From positions 1-64,000 of the forward strand of contig CAINJJ010000036.1 of assembly GCA_903849645.1 (NCBI GenBank): a stretch of 64,000 nt of DNA, given 5' to 3'. Below are positions 44,425 to 51,862 of the stretch, piece by piece; position 1 is the first letter of the stretch; each line of letters starts with the position of its first letter. The position numbers were made by a program, and so were the translations under genes. The notes under the pieces are model-generated. The model was not told the DNA's origin. It was given only the letters and a program-made list of their open reading frames with translations, and did no database searches. This DNA is from an uncultured Acidobacteriaceae bacterium. Lineage in GTDB: Bacteria; Acidobacteriota; Terriglobia; Terriglobales; Acidobacteriaceae.

Positions 44425-46056
44425 CTACCTGCCTTGCCCCGCCTTGGCCTCGACCTGCCGCCGCAGTTCCAGGGCCGCCCTGCTCTGCGGCTCCAGCTTC
44501 AGAGCCTCCCCGGCTTCCTTGCCCGCCTCGTCCAGATGACCCGCCGCCAAATCCAGCCTGCCCAGAACCAGGTACGCACTGGCCTGCGGCTTCAGTTTCA
44601 GCGCGGCGTGTGCTTCCTTGCGGGCGGCCTCCGCATCTCCCGTGCGCTCCCGCACCTCCGCCAGCCCGGCATGAGCCTCGGGCAGCCTGCCATCCGTGGC
44701 CACCGCCGAGAGATAGAGCCGTTCGGCCTCCAGCAGCAAGCCGCGGTCAAGATACGCCCCGGCCTGCGCCGCAAGCTTCTGCGCGCGGTCCCCGGCCGGA
44801 AGCGCCGCCAGCCGCGAGTCGTCCACCTGGTCCAGCATCTGCGCCGCCTGGTGAAAAGCCGCCGCGTTAAACGTGCGCATGATGCGCTCCAGCGGGTCCA
44901 CTTTGGCCTCGGCCTCGTCGTCGGCCCCGAGCACCTTCGCACTCGCCTGCCCGCTCCACGCCCTCTGCACCGCCTGCGCTTCCGTGTCGTTGGGCCGCAG
45001 CCGCAGGCACTGCGCCAGCTCCGTCAGAGCCTCTGCTGCATTCCCCTTCCGCTTCAGGCTCACCGCCAGGTTGAAGTGGTAGTCCGCCGCGCTTGGGTCG
45101 GCGCCCACCGCCTGCCGGAACAGCGGTACGCCATCCATGCCCCGCCGCGCCAGTGAAACGCCCTGGTTGTTCATCACCTCGGCCAGCGGCAGCACCCGCG
45201 CCACCCCGGCAAACGCCCCCTCGGCGTTCGTGTAGTCGCCGGAAAACAGCAGCGCCAGTCCGCGATAGAACCCCGCCTCCAGGGCGTCGGGATCATTGCG
45301 TCCCACCTTGGCAAACGCCAGGGCGGCCTTCTCGTACTGCTGCCCCAGGTAGTCTTCCCGCCCCAGCGCCATCCACGCCGGACCAAAGTCCGGGCTCAGC
45401 AGAACCGCCTGGTTCAGGTGCCGCAGCCGCTCCTGCTGGTCCGGCTCCGTAATCCCGCGAATGTACTGCTCGAAGGCGTCCAGCCTGAGCCCCGAACCCG
45501 CCGCCACAAACGTCTCCTGCGCCACGCTGAATCCGGGGTCCATCTGTTTGGTCAGCTTCCACGCCAGCGTGTCAAAGACTGACACCAGCTCCCGCATCTC
45601 CCCGTGCGCCGTCACCGCCTCGCTCATCTTCAGGTGGTTTACATCCACCACCTGCGCCTCGGCCACAATCCCCGTGCCGTCCGTGATGTAGCTGCCTACC
45701 ACGATCGAATCGGCGTCCAGCGTCTCGGCCAGCTTCAGCGAACTGGCCCGCGACGGGTGAAACCCCTCCGGCAGCCCCAGGTGGTCCAGCGCATACATCC
45801 GGTCCGTCCGGCTCATCGGCTCAAAGCCCGCCGAACGGAACCGGCTGCTCAAAATCTCCGGCGCGGCCTCGCGCACCCACTCCAGGCTCGGCTGTCCCGT
45901 GCGGTTGTCAAACGGAAGCACAAGCAGAATGCGTCCGCGCGCTTCAGCGGGCGCGCTGTCGCCGGCCAGCGCCGGCAGAGTCGCGAAAGCCAGCGCAAAC
46001 GCCAGCGCGGCCACTGGCCGCAATCCGCGCAATCGGGATGAGAATGAGATAAGCAC
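44425..46056 (-). CDS. Exported FlgO-like/TPR protein
   Basis: 543 residues from a GTG at 46056, chosen because it opens directly onto a signal-like segment (RPVAALAFALAFATLPALAG); the frame is open upstream to 46131. An N-terminal FlgO/TolB-N-like domain follows (RILLVLPFDNRTGQPSLEWVR ... ADSIVVGSYITDGTGIVAEA), then several TPR units (for example ADYHFNLAVSLKRKGNAAEAL and PEAHAGLAEVRERTGDAEAA). It probably acts in the periplasm. It is 37 bases after the GT39 gene and 35 before NfeD. No clear ribosome binding site is visible at this start. Confidence 0.75.
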   Translation of the reverse strand: MLISFSSRLRGLRPVAALAFALAFATLPALAGDSAPAEARGRILLVLPFDNRTGQPSLEWVREAAPEILSSRFRSAGFEPMSRTDRMYALDHLGLPEGFHPSRASSLKLAETLDADSIVVGSYITDGTGIVAEAQVVDVNHLKMSEAVTAHGEMRELVSVFDTLAWKLTKQMDPGFSVAQETFVAAGSGLRLDAFEQYIRGITEPDQQERLRHLNQAVLLSPDFGPAWMALGREDYLGQQYEKAALAFAKVGRNDPDALEAGFYRGLALLFSGDYTNAEGAFAGVARVLPLAEVMNNQGVSLARRGMDGVPLFRQAVGADPSAADYHFNLAVSLKRKGNAAEALTELAQCLRLRPNDTEAQAVQRAWSGQASAKVLGADDEAEAKVDPLERIMRTFNAAAFHQAAQMLDQVDDSRLAALPAGDRAQKLAAQAGAYLDRGLLLEAERLYLSAVATDGRLPEAHAGLAEVRERTGDAEAARKEAHAALKLKPQASAYLVLGRLDLAAGHLDEAGKEAGEALKLEPQSRAALELRRQVEAKAGQGR

Positions 46057-46093
46057 GACAAGCTGATTATAGGTCTGCGCCGTCCGCCCGCCC

Positions 46094-47713
46094 TTACCGC
46101 AACCGGTCCGGCTCCCGCAGCCGCGCCTCAAACTGCCGGTTAAACCGGATCAGCGCAATCCACTGCCCCTGCTGCTCGCTCTTCCACACCAGCGCGCCTC
46201 CCAACTGATGCGCGATCGTCTCCGGCGGCAGATCGTGGTGCAGGCCAAAGTAGCGCTCGTCCATCGCCTCGCTCCTCGGCCCCAGGCTCAAAGGCAGCAC
46301 CGGCGGGTCGTACTTGGTTGAAAACACCAGCGCCGCCGAGTACTTCTCCGGCTCCTGCGCCGCCCGCCCAATCTGCTCCGCGGTAAAGTCCTCCAGCCGG
46401 TACACATCGTAGGGCTGCTTCAGGTAGCCCAGTTCCGGCCGGCTCAGCTCGTCCGTCACCGGCCAGGCCGACAGCACCGTCGAGCCCGCATAGCGTTTGT
46501 TCAGCTCCTCAATCCCCGCCTGGTGCATCCGGATCACCCGCGCATAGGCCAGGTTGTCCTCCGGCGCAAACCGGTAGGGCGGATTCACAAACAGCGCCAC
46601 CCCAAACGCCGCCGCGGAAAACAACGCCAGCCCATGCCAAAACGGGGCGCGCCGGTAAAACGTCGTCACCGCCACCAGCAGCACCAGCGGATACATCGGC
46701 AGCAGGTAGCGCGTCAGCAGCGCGCCCCCCAGCACGCTGAACAGCACTGCATTCGCCAGCAGCAGCAGAAAGATCCGCTTCAGCGCCGCCGCTCCAATTC
46801 CCTCCCGCGGCTGGCCGTCGCCATCCGTCCGCACCGCCAGCATCAGCGAGGCAATGGTCATCAGCACCGGCACAAACATGTGCATATGCGCCGTCAGGTG
46901 CAGAATCCTGTGCCCAAACGCCGCCAGCATCCGCAGCGGCTCCAGGTTGGCCTGCGCGTTGTAGCGCAAAAACTCCGGGTTCCCAAACAGAAACCCTGTC
47001 TTCCAGCGGTGGTAGCCATACCAACCCGCCAGCGGCAGCGCGCAACTGCCCAGCCACGCCGCCTCCCGCAGCAGCCTGCCCCGCGCAGGACCCGCCGTCC
47101 GCCATGCCTCCGCCACGCTCACCAGCGCCAGCGTCAGCGGAATCACAATCGCCGTCTCCTTTGACAAGGCCGCCGCGGCAAACCACAGCGCCGCCACCCA
47201 GCTCTTGGGATGCCACTCCCTCCGGCTCCCCGGCAGCGCATACGCCAGCCCCCACAGCGTGCACGCGGCGGCAAAGATGTCAGCATGGGCCAGGGTGCTC
47301 TGCGCAAACCAGATGGGGTAAACCGCGGTCAGCACCACCGTCCAGAACGCCACCCACGGCTCCCCCGCCAGCCGCAGCGCCAGCCGCCAAACCCCCACCA
47401 GGGCAAACGCGGCCACGCACAGCACAGCCTCCCGTGTCACCTCCGGGAAGAACCCAGACACCTTCCACCACAGCGCCAGGTAAACGCTTGGCAGCGGCGG
47501 ATGCGCATTCGTCAGCGTCGTGATTGGAATCAGCGAGCCGGTACGGAAAAAATCCCATGCCGCCGGAATGTAGTACCCCGCCTCGTCCCAGTAGTAGGGC
47601 AGCCGCAGCAGCGTAAAGTGGCTCACGTACAGCGCCGTGAACACCACCGGAAAGATCATCCAGGCGGGAAGCGGCGCGTCGAGCCGCGGCTTGATCAGAT
47701 TCTTGAAGCCCAA
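46094..47713 (-). CDS. ArnT/GT39-type multi-TM glycosyltransferase
   Basis: 539 residues starting at a TTG (47713) preceded by GGGAG. The first periplasmic loop contains YYWDEAGYYIPAAWDF and TNAHPPLPSVYLALWW, the acidic/His-Pro motif of GT39/PMT/ArnT enzymes. Ten or more TM helices follow. A later loop (YDPPVLPLSLGPRSEA, GGALVWKSEQQGQW) is soluble. These transferases use polyprenyl-phosphate sugars to modify lipid A or proteins outside the inner membrane. It is the first gene of the GT39-TPR-NfeD-slipin-SPOR set. Confidence 0.85.
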   Translation of the reverse strand: MGFKNLIKPRLDAPLPAWMIFPVVFTALYVSHFTLLRLPYYWDEAGYYIPAAWDFFRTGSLIPITTLTNAHPPLPSVYLALWWKVSGFFPEVTREAVLCVAAFALVGVWRLALRLAGEPWVAFWTVVLTAVYPIWFAQSTLAHADIFAAACTLWGLAYALPGSRREWHPKSWVAALWFAAAALSKETAIVIPLTLALVSVAEAWRTAGPARGRLLREAAWLGSCALPLAGWYGYHRWKTGFLFGNPEFLRYNAQANLEPLRMLAAFGHRILHLTAHMHMFVPVLMTIASLMLAVRTDGDGQPREGIGAAALKRIFLLLLANAVLFSVLGGALLTRYLLPMYPLVLLVAVTTFYRRAPFWHGLALFSAAAFGVALFVNPPYRFAPEDNLAYARVIRMHQAGIEELNKRYAGSTVLSAWPVTDELSRPELGYLKQPYDVYRLEDFTAEQIGRAAQEPEKYSAALVFSTKYDPPVLPLSLGPRSEAMDERYFGLHHDLPPETIAHQLGGALVWKSEQQGQWIALIRFNRQFEARLREPDRLR

Positions 47714-47789
47714 TCGCCTGCTCCCTCGGTCCCTGGTCCCTGTTTCCTATTGCCTATTGCCTATTGCCTAGTCCCTAAGTCCCCAGTCC
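47714..47789 (-). repeat. TAGGGAC/TAGGCAA tandem tract after the DUF3467 gene
   Basis: Read on the minus strand, the DUF3467 stop TAG is itself the first unit of a run of TAGGGAC, TAGGGAC and TAGGCAA units (three clean TAGGCAA copies), ending with GGGACCAGGGACC. The units match the GGGACTA tract at 8.8 kb and the TAGGGACCAGGGG beginning at the stop of the CocE gene (54189). The tract sits between DUF3467 and GT39. Confidence 0.7.
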
Positions 47790-48095
47790 CTAATTGATCG
47801 GTCCCTGCGGAAAACTATGCGTCTGCGGCTCCAGGTTCAGCTCCCCAAAGGCCTGCTCATACTGGGCCAGGTTCTGCCCCAGCACATTCCATAACGCCTT
47901 GGCCTGCTGCGGGCTCAGGAAGATCGCGTTCTGGTTGCGGATCGTCACCTGGTCCGGCGCATCCGCCGAGGCCAGGCCAAAGACCAGTTGAAAGTCCCAC
48001 ACGCTCACCCGCACCTGCACGCTGTTGGCGTAGGACTCGCGGTAGTCGGGCGTTTGCACAAGGGTCATCTGCGGCTGCTGCACATTTTGGCTCAT
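47790..48095 (-). CDS. DUF3467 family protein
   Basis: 101 residues: YRESYANSVQVRVSVWDFQLVFGLAS followed by TIRNQNAIFLSPQQAKALWNVLGQNLAQYEQAFGEL. This is the compact DUF3467 pattern, a small conserved family of unknown function. The start at 48095 is ATG with no strong ribosome binding site. A tRNA-Leu gene lies upstream on the same strand. Its stop codon is embedded in a TAGGGAC repeat tract. Confidence 0.85.
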   Translation of the reverse strand: MSQNVQQPQMTLVQTPDYRESYANSVQVRVSVWDFQLVFGLASADAPDQVTIRNQNAIFLSPQQAKALWNVLGQNLAQYEQAFGELNLEPQTHSFPQGPIN

Positions 48096-48168
48096 GGTCT
48101 CACCAGATTACTCCGGCCGGGGCGGGGAAGGCGCGCAATCAAGGCTCAGACAGCCGGGAGATGGAGTT

Positions 48169-48253
48169 TGGTGCGAAAGGGGGGACTCGAACCCCCATGG
48201 ATTGCTCCGCCAGATCCTAAGTCTGGTGCGTCTGCCAATTCCGCCACTTTCGC
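48169..48253 (-). tRNA. tRNA-Leu (UAG anticodon)
   Basis: On the minus strand an 85-nt class II tRNA: acceptor GCGAAAG/CTTTCGC, D arm TGGCGGAATTGGCAGACGC, anticodon loop CTTAGGA (UAG, reads CUA and CUN), a long variable arm GGCGGAGCAATCC, T arm GGGGGTTCGAGTCCCCC, discriminator A and an encoded CCA. A false protein reading overlaps it on the minus strand and is rejected. Confidence 0.95.
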
Positions 48254-48438
48254 GCCTGACCTTCAATTTACCACCCGCCCAACCGCATCTTCGAGAGGCC
48301 CGCTTCCGCCCTCCCTCGCGCCTGGCCGCCCCCTGCGCCCCCAAGCCGGGAATCCGCACCTATCCTCCGTATTCCAGCCGTTTCCCACCTCCCCTTTCGT
48401 GTCCCGCCCGCTACCCTGTAACCTGCTGGAACCAAGCT

Positions 48439-49443
48439 ATGACCGACGCCACATTCTCCACCGGCTCCGCCGTCCACGGGCTCGATGCCATCCAACTGGA
48501 AAACCAATTTCTCCGCCTCGTGCTCCTGCCCCAGGCGGGCGCCCGCATCTGGCAGATCACCTACAAGCCCCTCGACGCGGACCTGCTCTGGCACAACCCG
48601 GCAGTCCCCCCCGCGCGCCACCCCCTCGGCGCCGCCTACGACGACGTCTGGAGCGGCGGCTGGGACGAGCTCTTCCCCAACGATGAATCCGCCATCCTTG
48701 ACGGCATGAATCTGCCCGACCACGGCGAGCTCTGGACCGGCAACTGGCAGGCCGAGCCCTTCCAGCAGGCAGACTGCGCCGGCGTCCGCTTCACCTTCAC
48801 CACCCCCGTCAGCCGCTTCCTCGCCGAGAAGACCGTCCTGCTCCACGCCGGCGCCTCCACCTTTGAAATCCGCTACCGCCTCACCAACCAGGGCGACCGC
48901 CCCTTCCCCTTCCTCCAGAAGCTCCACCCCGCCTTCGCCGTCTCCCCGGACCACCGCATCGACTTCCCCCCCATGACCGTCCTCCGTGAGCCGGAGTTCC
49001 CCGGCACTCTCGGCGAGGCGCCCCTCAGCTTTCCCTGGCCGCACGCCAACCTCGGCAATCGAACCCTCGACCTGCGTCCGGTGCCCGACGCCTCCTCCGG
49101 CGCGGTTCATTTTTTCTATGGCGCGGAGATGGCCGGGGGCTGGTGCGGCCTCACCAACCGCGCCACCCGCCTGGCCTGCGCCCTGCGCTTTGACCCCGCG
49201 GTCTTCACCAGTTGCTGGCTCTTCGCCACCCACGGTGGCTGGAAGGGACTCAACGTCGCCGTCCTCGAGCCCGCCACCGGCTACCCCTTCAGCATTCACT
49301 CGCTCATCGAACAAGGCCGCGCCCGCTGGCTCGCCCCCGGCGAGACCCTGGAAACCACGGTCCTCTTCTCCGCGCAGCAGGGGCTCACCTCCATCGGCGG
49401 CGTCCTGCCCGATGGAACCATCCTGCCTGGCTCCGAAGAGTAA
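48439..49443 (+). CDS. Aldose-1-epimerase-like (galactose mutarotase fold) protein
   Basis: 334 residues from ATG 48439, starting MTDATFSTGSAVHGLDAIQ. Segments such as LRLVLLPQAGARIWQITYK, SGGWDELFPNDE, NLPDHGELWTGNW and LQKLHPAFAV indicate a mutarotase-like beta-sandwich with a DHG motif that resembles the active-site His loop of this superfamily. The C-terminal portion ends GTILPGSEE. The sugar substrate cannot be read from the sequence. The open frame begins upstream through the tRNA and is not coding there. Confidence 0.75.
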   Translation: MTDATFSTGSAVHGLDAIQLENQFLRLVLLPQAGARIWQITYKPLDADLLWHNPAVPPARHPLGAAYDDVWSGGWDELFPNDESAILDGMNLPDHGELWTGNWQAEPFQQADCAGVRFTFTTPVSRFLAEKTVLLHAGASTFEIRYRLTNQGDRPFPFLQKLHPAFAVSPDHRIDFPPMTVLREPEFPGTLGEAPLSFPWPHANLGNRTLDLRPVPDASSGAVHFFYGAEMAGGWCGLTNRATRLACALRFDPAVFTSCWLFATHGGWKGLNVAVLEPATGYPFSIHSLIEQGRARWLAPGETLETTVLFSAQQGLTSIGGVLPDGTILPGSEE

Positions 49444-49562
49444 GGCGCTTTCGGATTGACTGCGGACTCGGGTGCCTTATCCCTTGCGCGCATTTCGGCG
49501 CAATGGGTGGGACGCCTGTAAAGTTCCCGTCAGCACAATTCTGGAAAATGCTTCAGCCAGCC

Positions 49563-50000
49563 TCAGGCCTCCGCTTTGGGCGGCGCCTCCAGTGACAGCA
49601 GGATCGCCGCGCCAATCGCCGCCACCGCCCCCGCACCCTGCATCCACGTCAGCCGCTCGTGCAAAAACACGATGGCCAGCACCACCGTCAGCAGCGGAAA
49701 CAGCGAGATCAGAGAGATCACGATCGACGCCTTGCCTCCCGACTCCAGCGCGCGAAAGCTCGTCCAGGCACCCAGTCCGTTCAGCGCCCCGCCGGCCACC
49801 GAACACACCACCACCAGCGGCGCCAGCCCCCAATGCGGCCGCGCCAGCCCCGCCACCACTGCTGACAGCGCCACCATCGCCCAGCAGAACCACAAAAACG
49901 ACCGCTCGCTCGATATGCGGTTCGTCGACAGCTTCTGCGTCACTCCCGTAATGCCCCATAAAACCAGCGCCAGAACCGCGTAACCCAGCCACACAACCAT
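49563..50000 (-). CDS. Half-size EamA/DMT-superfamily transporter, second of a pair
   Basis: 145 residues from the Met at 50000. About five TM helices form a single EamA unit (MVVWLGYAVLALVLWGITGV ... VVLAIVFLHERLTWMQGAGA), with the conserved F-L-x-E-R motif before the last helix. Full-length DMT transporters have two such units in one chain; here the partner is encoded separately 14 bases upstream. The pair probably forms a heterodimer exporting or importing small metabolites. The frame open to 50066 overlaps the partner. Confidence 0.8.
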   Translation of the reverse strand: MVVWLGYAVLALVLWGITGVTQKLSTNRISSERSFLWFCWAMVALSAVVAGLARPHWGLAPLVVVCSVAGGALNGLGAWTSFRALESGGKASIVISLISLFPLLTVVLAIVFLHERLTWMQGAGAVAAIGAAILLSLEAPPKAEA

Positions 50001-50014
50001 GCTTTCCCTCCGAT

Positions 50015-50476
50015 TCAGGCGTTCAAGAGATAAATGGCCACAAACGCCAGTCCCAGGCCAATCCACTGCACCCGGCCCAGCCGCTCCTTCAGAAAGATCA
50101 GCGCCAGCAGCACCGTCACCATGGGAAACAGCGCCGTCACCGGCGTCACCACGGACGCCTTGCCGCCCTTCACCATCGCCTCAAAGTAGGCCATGTTGCC
50201 CACTCCGCCCAGGATCCCCGTCAAAAACGCCCAGAAGACGCCCCGGCCCCTGCCCCCCGCCGTCTCGCCCGGCCCCGGCCCCTGGCGCGCTACCTTCCAC
50301 CCCACAAACACCAGCAGCGGCGCTATCCCCAGCGTGAACAGCAACTGGTTCACATAGGCGTCCACCCCGTCGGAGGCGATCTTTGATACCAGCCCCCACG
50401 TCCCCCACAGCACAATCGTGACCAGCGACCACAGCAACCACAGCGGCGGCTTGCGCCCCCCAGCTTTTTCCGTCAT
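50015..50476 (-). CDS. Half-size EamA/DMT-superfamily transporter, first of a pair
   Basis: 153 residues from the Met at 50476 (MTEKAGGRKPPLWLLW). It also has about five TM helices and a single EamA unit (LWSLVTIVLWGTWGLVSKIA ... LALIFLKERLGRVQWIGLGL), including the F-L-K-E-R motif. It is followed by a second half-size gene 14 bases downstream. The region between this gene and the divergent enolase-superfamily gene (50477-50637) should contain both promoters. Confidence 0.8.
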   Translation of the reverse strand: MTEKAGGRKPPLWLLWSLVTIVLWGTWGLVSKIASDGVDAYVNQLLFTLGIAPLLVFVGWKVARQGPGPGETAGGRGRGVFWAFLTGILGGVGNMAYFEAMVKGGKASVVTPVTALFPMVTVLLALIFLKERLGRVQWIGLGLAFVAIYLLNA

Positions 50477-50637
50477 GCTTCCCGTCCTCAACGCTGGGCC
50501 GAGCATACCCGCCGCGCTCCACCGCGGGCAACCCCGCATTGCCCCTGTTTAGCGGTTCTTTCTTTCGTCCTGCGCGCATCCCGCTTACCCCCGGCCGCGG
50601 CCGCCCGTTATCCTTCCCCTTGTACGGGGAGAACCCC

Positions 50638-51771
50638 ATGAAAATCACCGCCGTTGAAGCCATCCATTTGCGCGCCGAAGACCCCCTCATCGAGCTCTTC
50701 GACGGCTCCTATGACGACTGCGTTCTCGTGGTCCACACCGACTCCGGCCTCACCGGCATCGGCGAAACCGAGTCCATGGCCCCCGCCATCCAGGCCATTG
50801 TCCGCGGGCCCTCGGCTCACAACCACGCCCGCTCCCTCTCCGCCGTCCTCGTCGGCCAGGACCCCTCCGACCCCGTCAGCCTCTGGCATCAGATGTTCGA
50901 GTCCACTGACTACGTGGGCCGCCGCGGCCTCGCCATGCATGCCATCGGCGGCGTGGACCTCGCCCTCTGGGACCTCGCCGGCAAGATCCAGGGCAAGCCC
51001 GTCCACGAGTTGCTCGGCGGCGCCAGGCGCGACCGCCTCCCCGCCTACGGCACCATCTATCCCATGGCCCAGACCCCCGAAGAGGTCCGCGACCAGGTGG
51101 CCGCCGGGCAGGCCCGCAACCTGCGCAACTTCAAGTTTGCCGCCGACCCCTGGTGGCTCGACGACATCGCTCTCACCGGCCGCCTGCTCAAGGCCGCCCG
51201 CCAGCAGGCCGGCGACCAGGCCCATCTCATCGTCGACGCCGCCCTCTCTTACCGCTCCGCCGCTGAAGGACTCCGTCTCTTCCCCGCTTACAAGGAAGTC
51301 GGCATCTGGTTCCTTGAGGCCCCCCTCCCCCTCGACGACGTTGAAGGCCACCTTGAAATGAGCCGCCACGGCATCCCCACCGGCGTCGGCGACCTCGGCC
51401 TCACCAGCGTCCGCGAGTTCATCGAGATGATGGACTTGGGCGGCGCCTCCATCTGCCAGCCCGACATCTCCCAGGTCGGCGGCTTCACCGGCATCCTCCA
51501 GGTGGCCGCCGCCGCCTATGCCCGCGGCAAGCGCGTCATCACCCACGGCTACAAAACCAACATCGAGATCGCCGCCAATCTCCACTTCCTCGCCGCCCAG
51601 CCCAGCGTCGAGCCTCTGGAGTTCTCGCTCTCCCACTCGCCCCTGCGCTGGCACACCACGCGCGAACACTTCCCCGTGGAAGAAGACGGCTGCGTCCGCA
51701 TCCCCCGCGCCCCCGGCCTCGGCGTCACCCTCAACCCCGAAACCATTGACCGCTACCGCTTCACCCAATAG
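50638..51771 (+). CDS. Mandelate racemase/muconate lactonizing enzyme (enolase superfamily)
   Basis: 377 residues from ATG 50638 (MKITAVEAIHLRAEDPLIEL), preceded by GGGGAGAAC. The N-terminal capping domain ends near GKIQGKPVHELLGGARRDRL. The barrel has YGTIYPMAQTPEEV, a metal-binding Asp in LIVDAALSYRS, Glu in WFLEAPLPLDD and further acidic residues, CQPDISQVGGFTGIL, and a His region ITHGYKTNIEIAANLHFL. This points to sugar-acid dehydratase or racemase activity; the substrate cannot be fixed. It is divergent from the twin EamA genes. Confidence 0.88.
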   Translation: MKITAVEAIHLRAEDPLIELFDGSYDDCVLVVHTDSGLTGIGETESMAPAIQAIVRGPSAHNHARSLSAVLVGQDPSDPVSLWHQMFESTDYVGRRGLAMHAIGGVDLALWDLAGKIQGKPVHELLGGARRDRLPAYGTIYPMAQTPEEVRDQVAAGQARNLRNFKFAADPWWLDDIALTGRLLKAARQQAGDQAHLIVDAALSYRSAAEGLRLFPAYKEVGIWFLEAPLPLDDVEGHLEMSRHGIPTGVGDLGLTSVREFIEMMDLGGASICQPDISQVGGFTGILQVAAAAYARGKRVITHGYKTNIEIAANLHFLAAQPSVEPLEFSLSHSPLRWHTTREHFPVEEDGCVRIPRAPGLGVTLNPETIDRYRFTQ

Positions 51772-51812
51772 CAGCCCCAGGAAGCCGCGCAGATCCTCCA
51801 TGCAAAGCAAAT

Positions 51813-51841
51813 GGGGGAAGCCTGAGCGGCTTCCCCCGTTT
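51813..51841. terminator. Strong bidirectional terminator at the 51.8-kb junction
   Basis: GGGGGAAGCC (51813-51822) pairs with GGCTTCCCCC (51828-51837) over 10 bp with a five-base loop, followed by GTTTGGTT on the plus strand and by CATTTGCTTTGC on the minus. It separates the convergent enolase-superfamily and S46 peptidase genes. It also coincides with the point where the top strand changes from C-rich to G-rich. Confidence 0.75.
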
Positions 51842-51862
51842 GGTTGTGCAGCGATGGAGGGG

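Noticed and set aside
48108-48359. Minus-strand ORF with GGIGRRTRLRIWRSNPWGFESP
   Set aside because: It is a translation of the tRNA-Leu gene itself.
51772-51862. Right-hand copy of a repeat that could have driven inversion of the 25-51.8 kb block
   Set aside because: I compared this spacer with 24711-25083 by eye and saw no matching inverted sequence; only the terminator hairpin is present.
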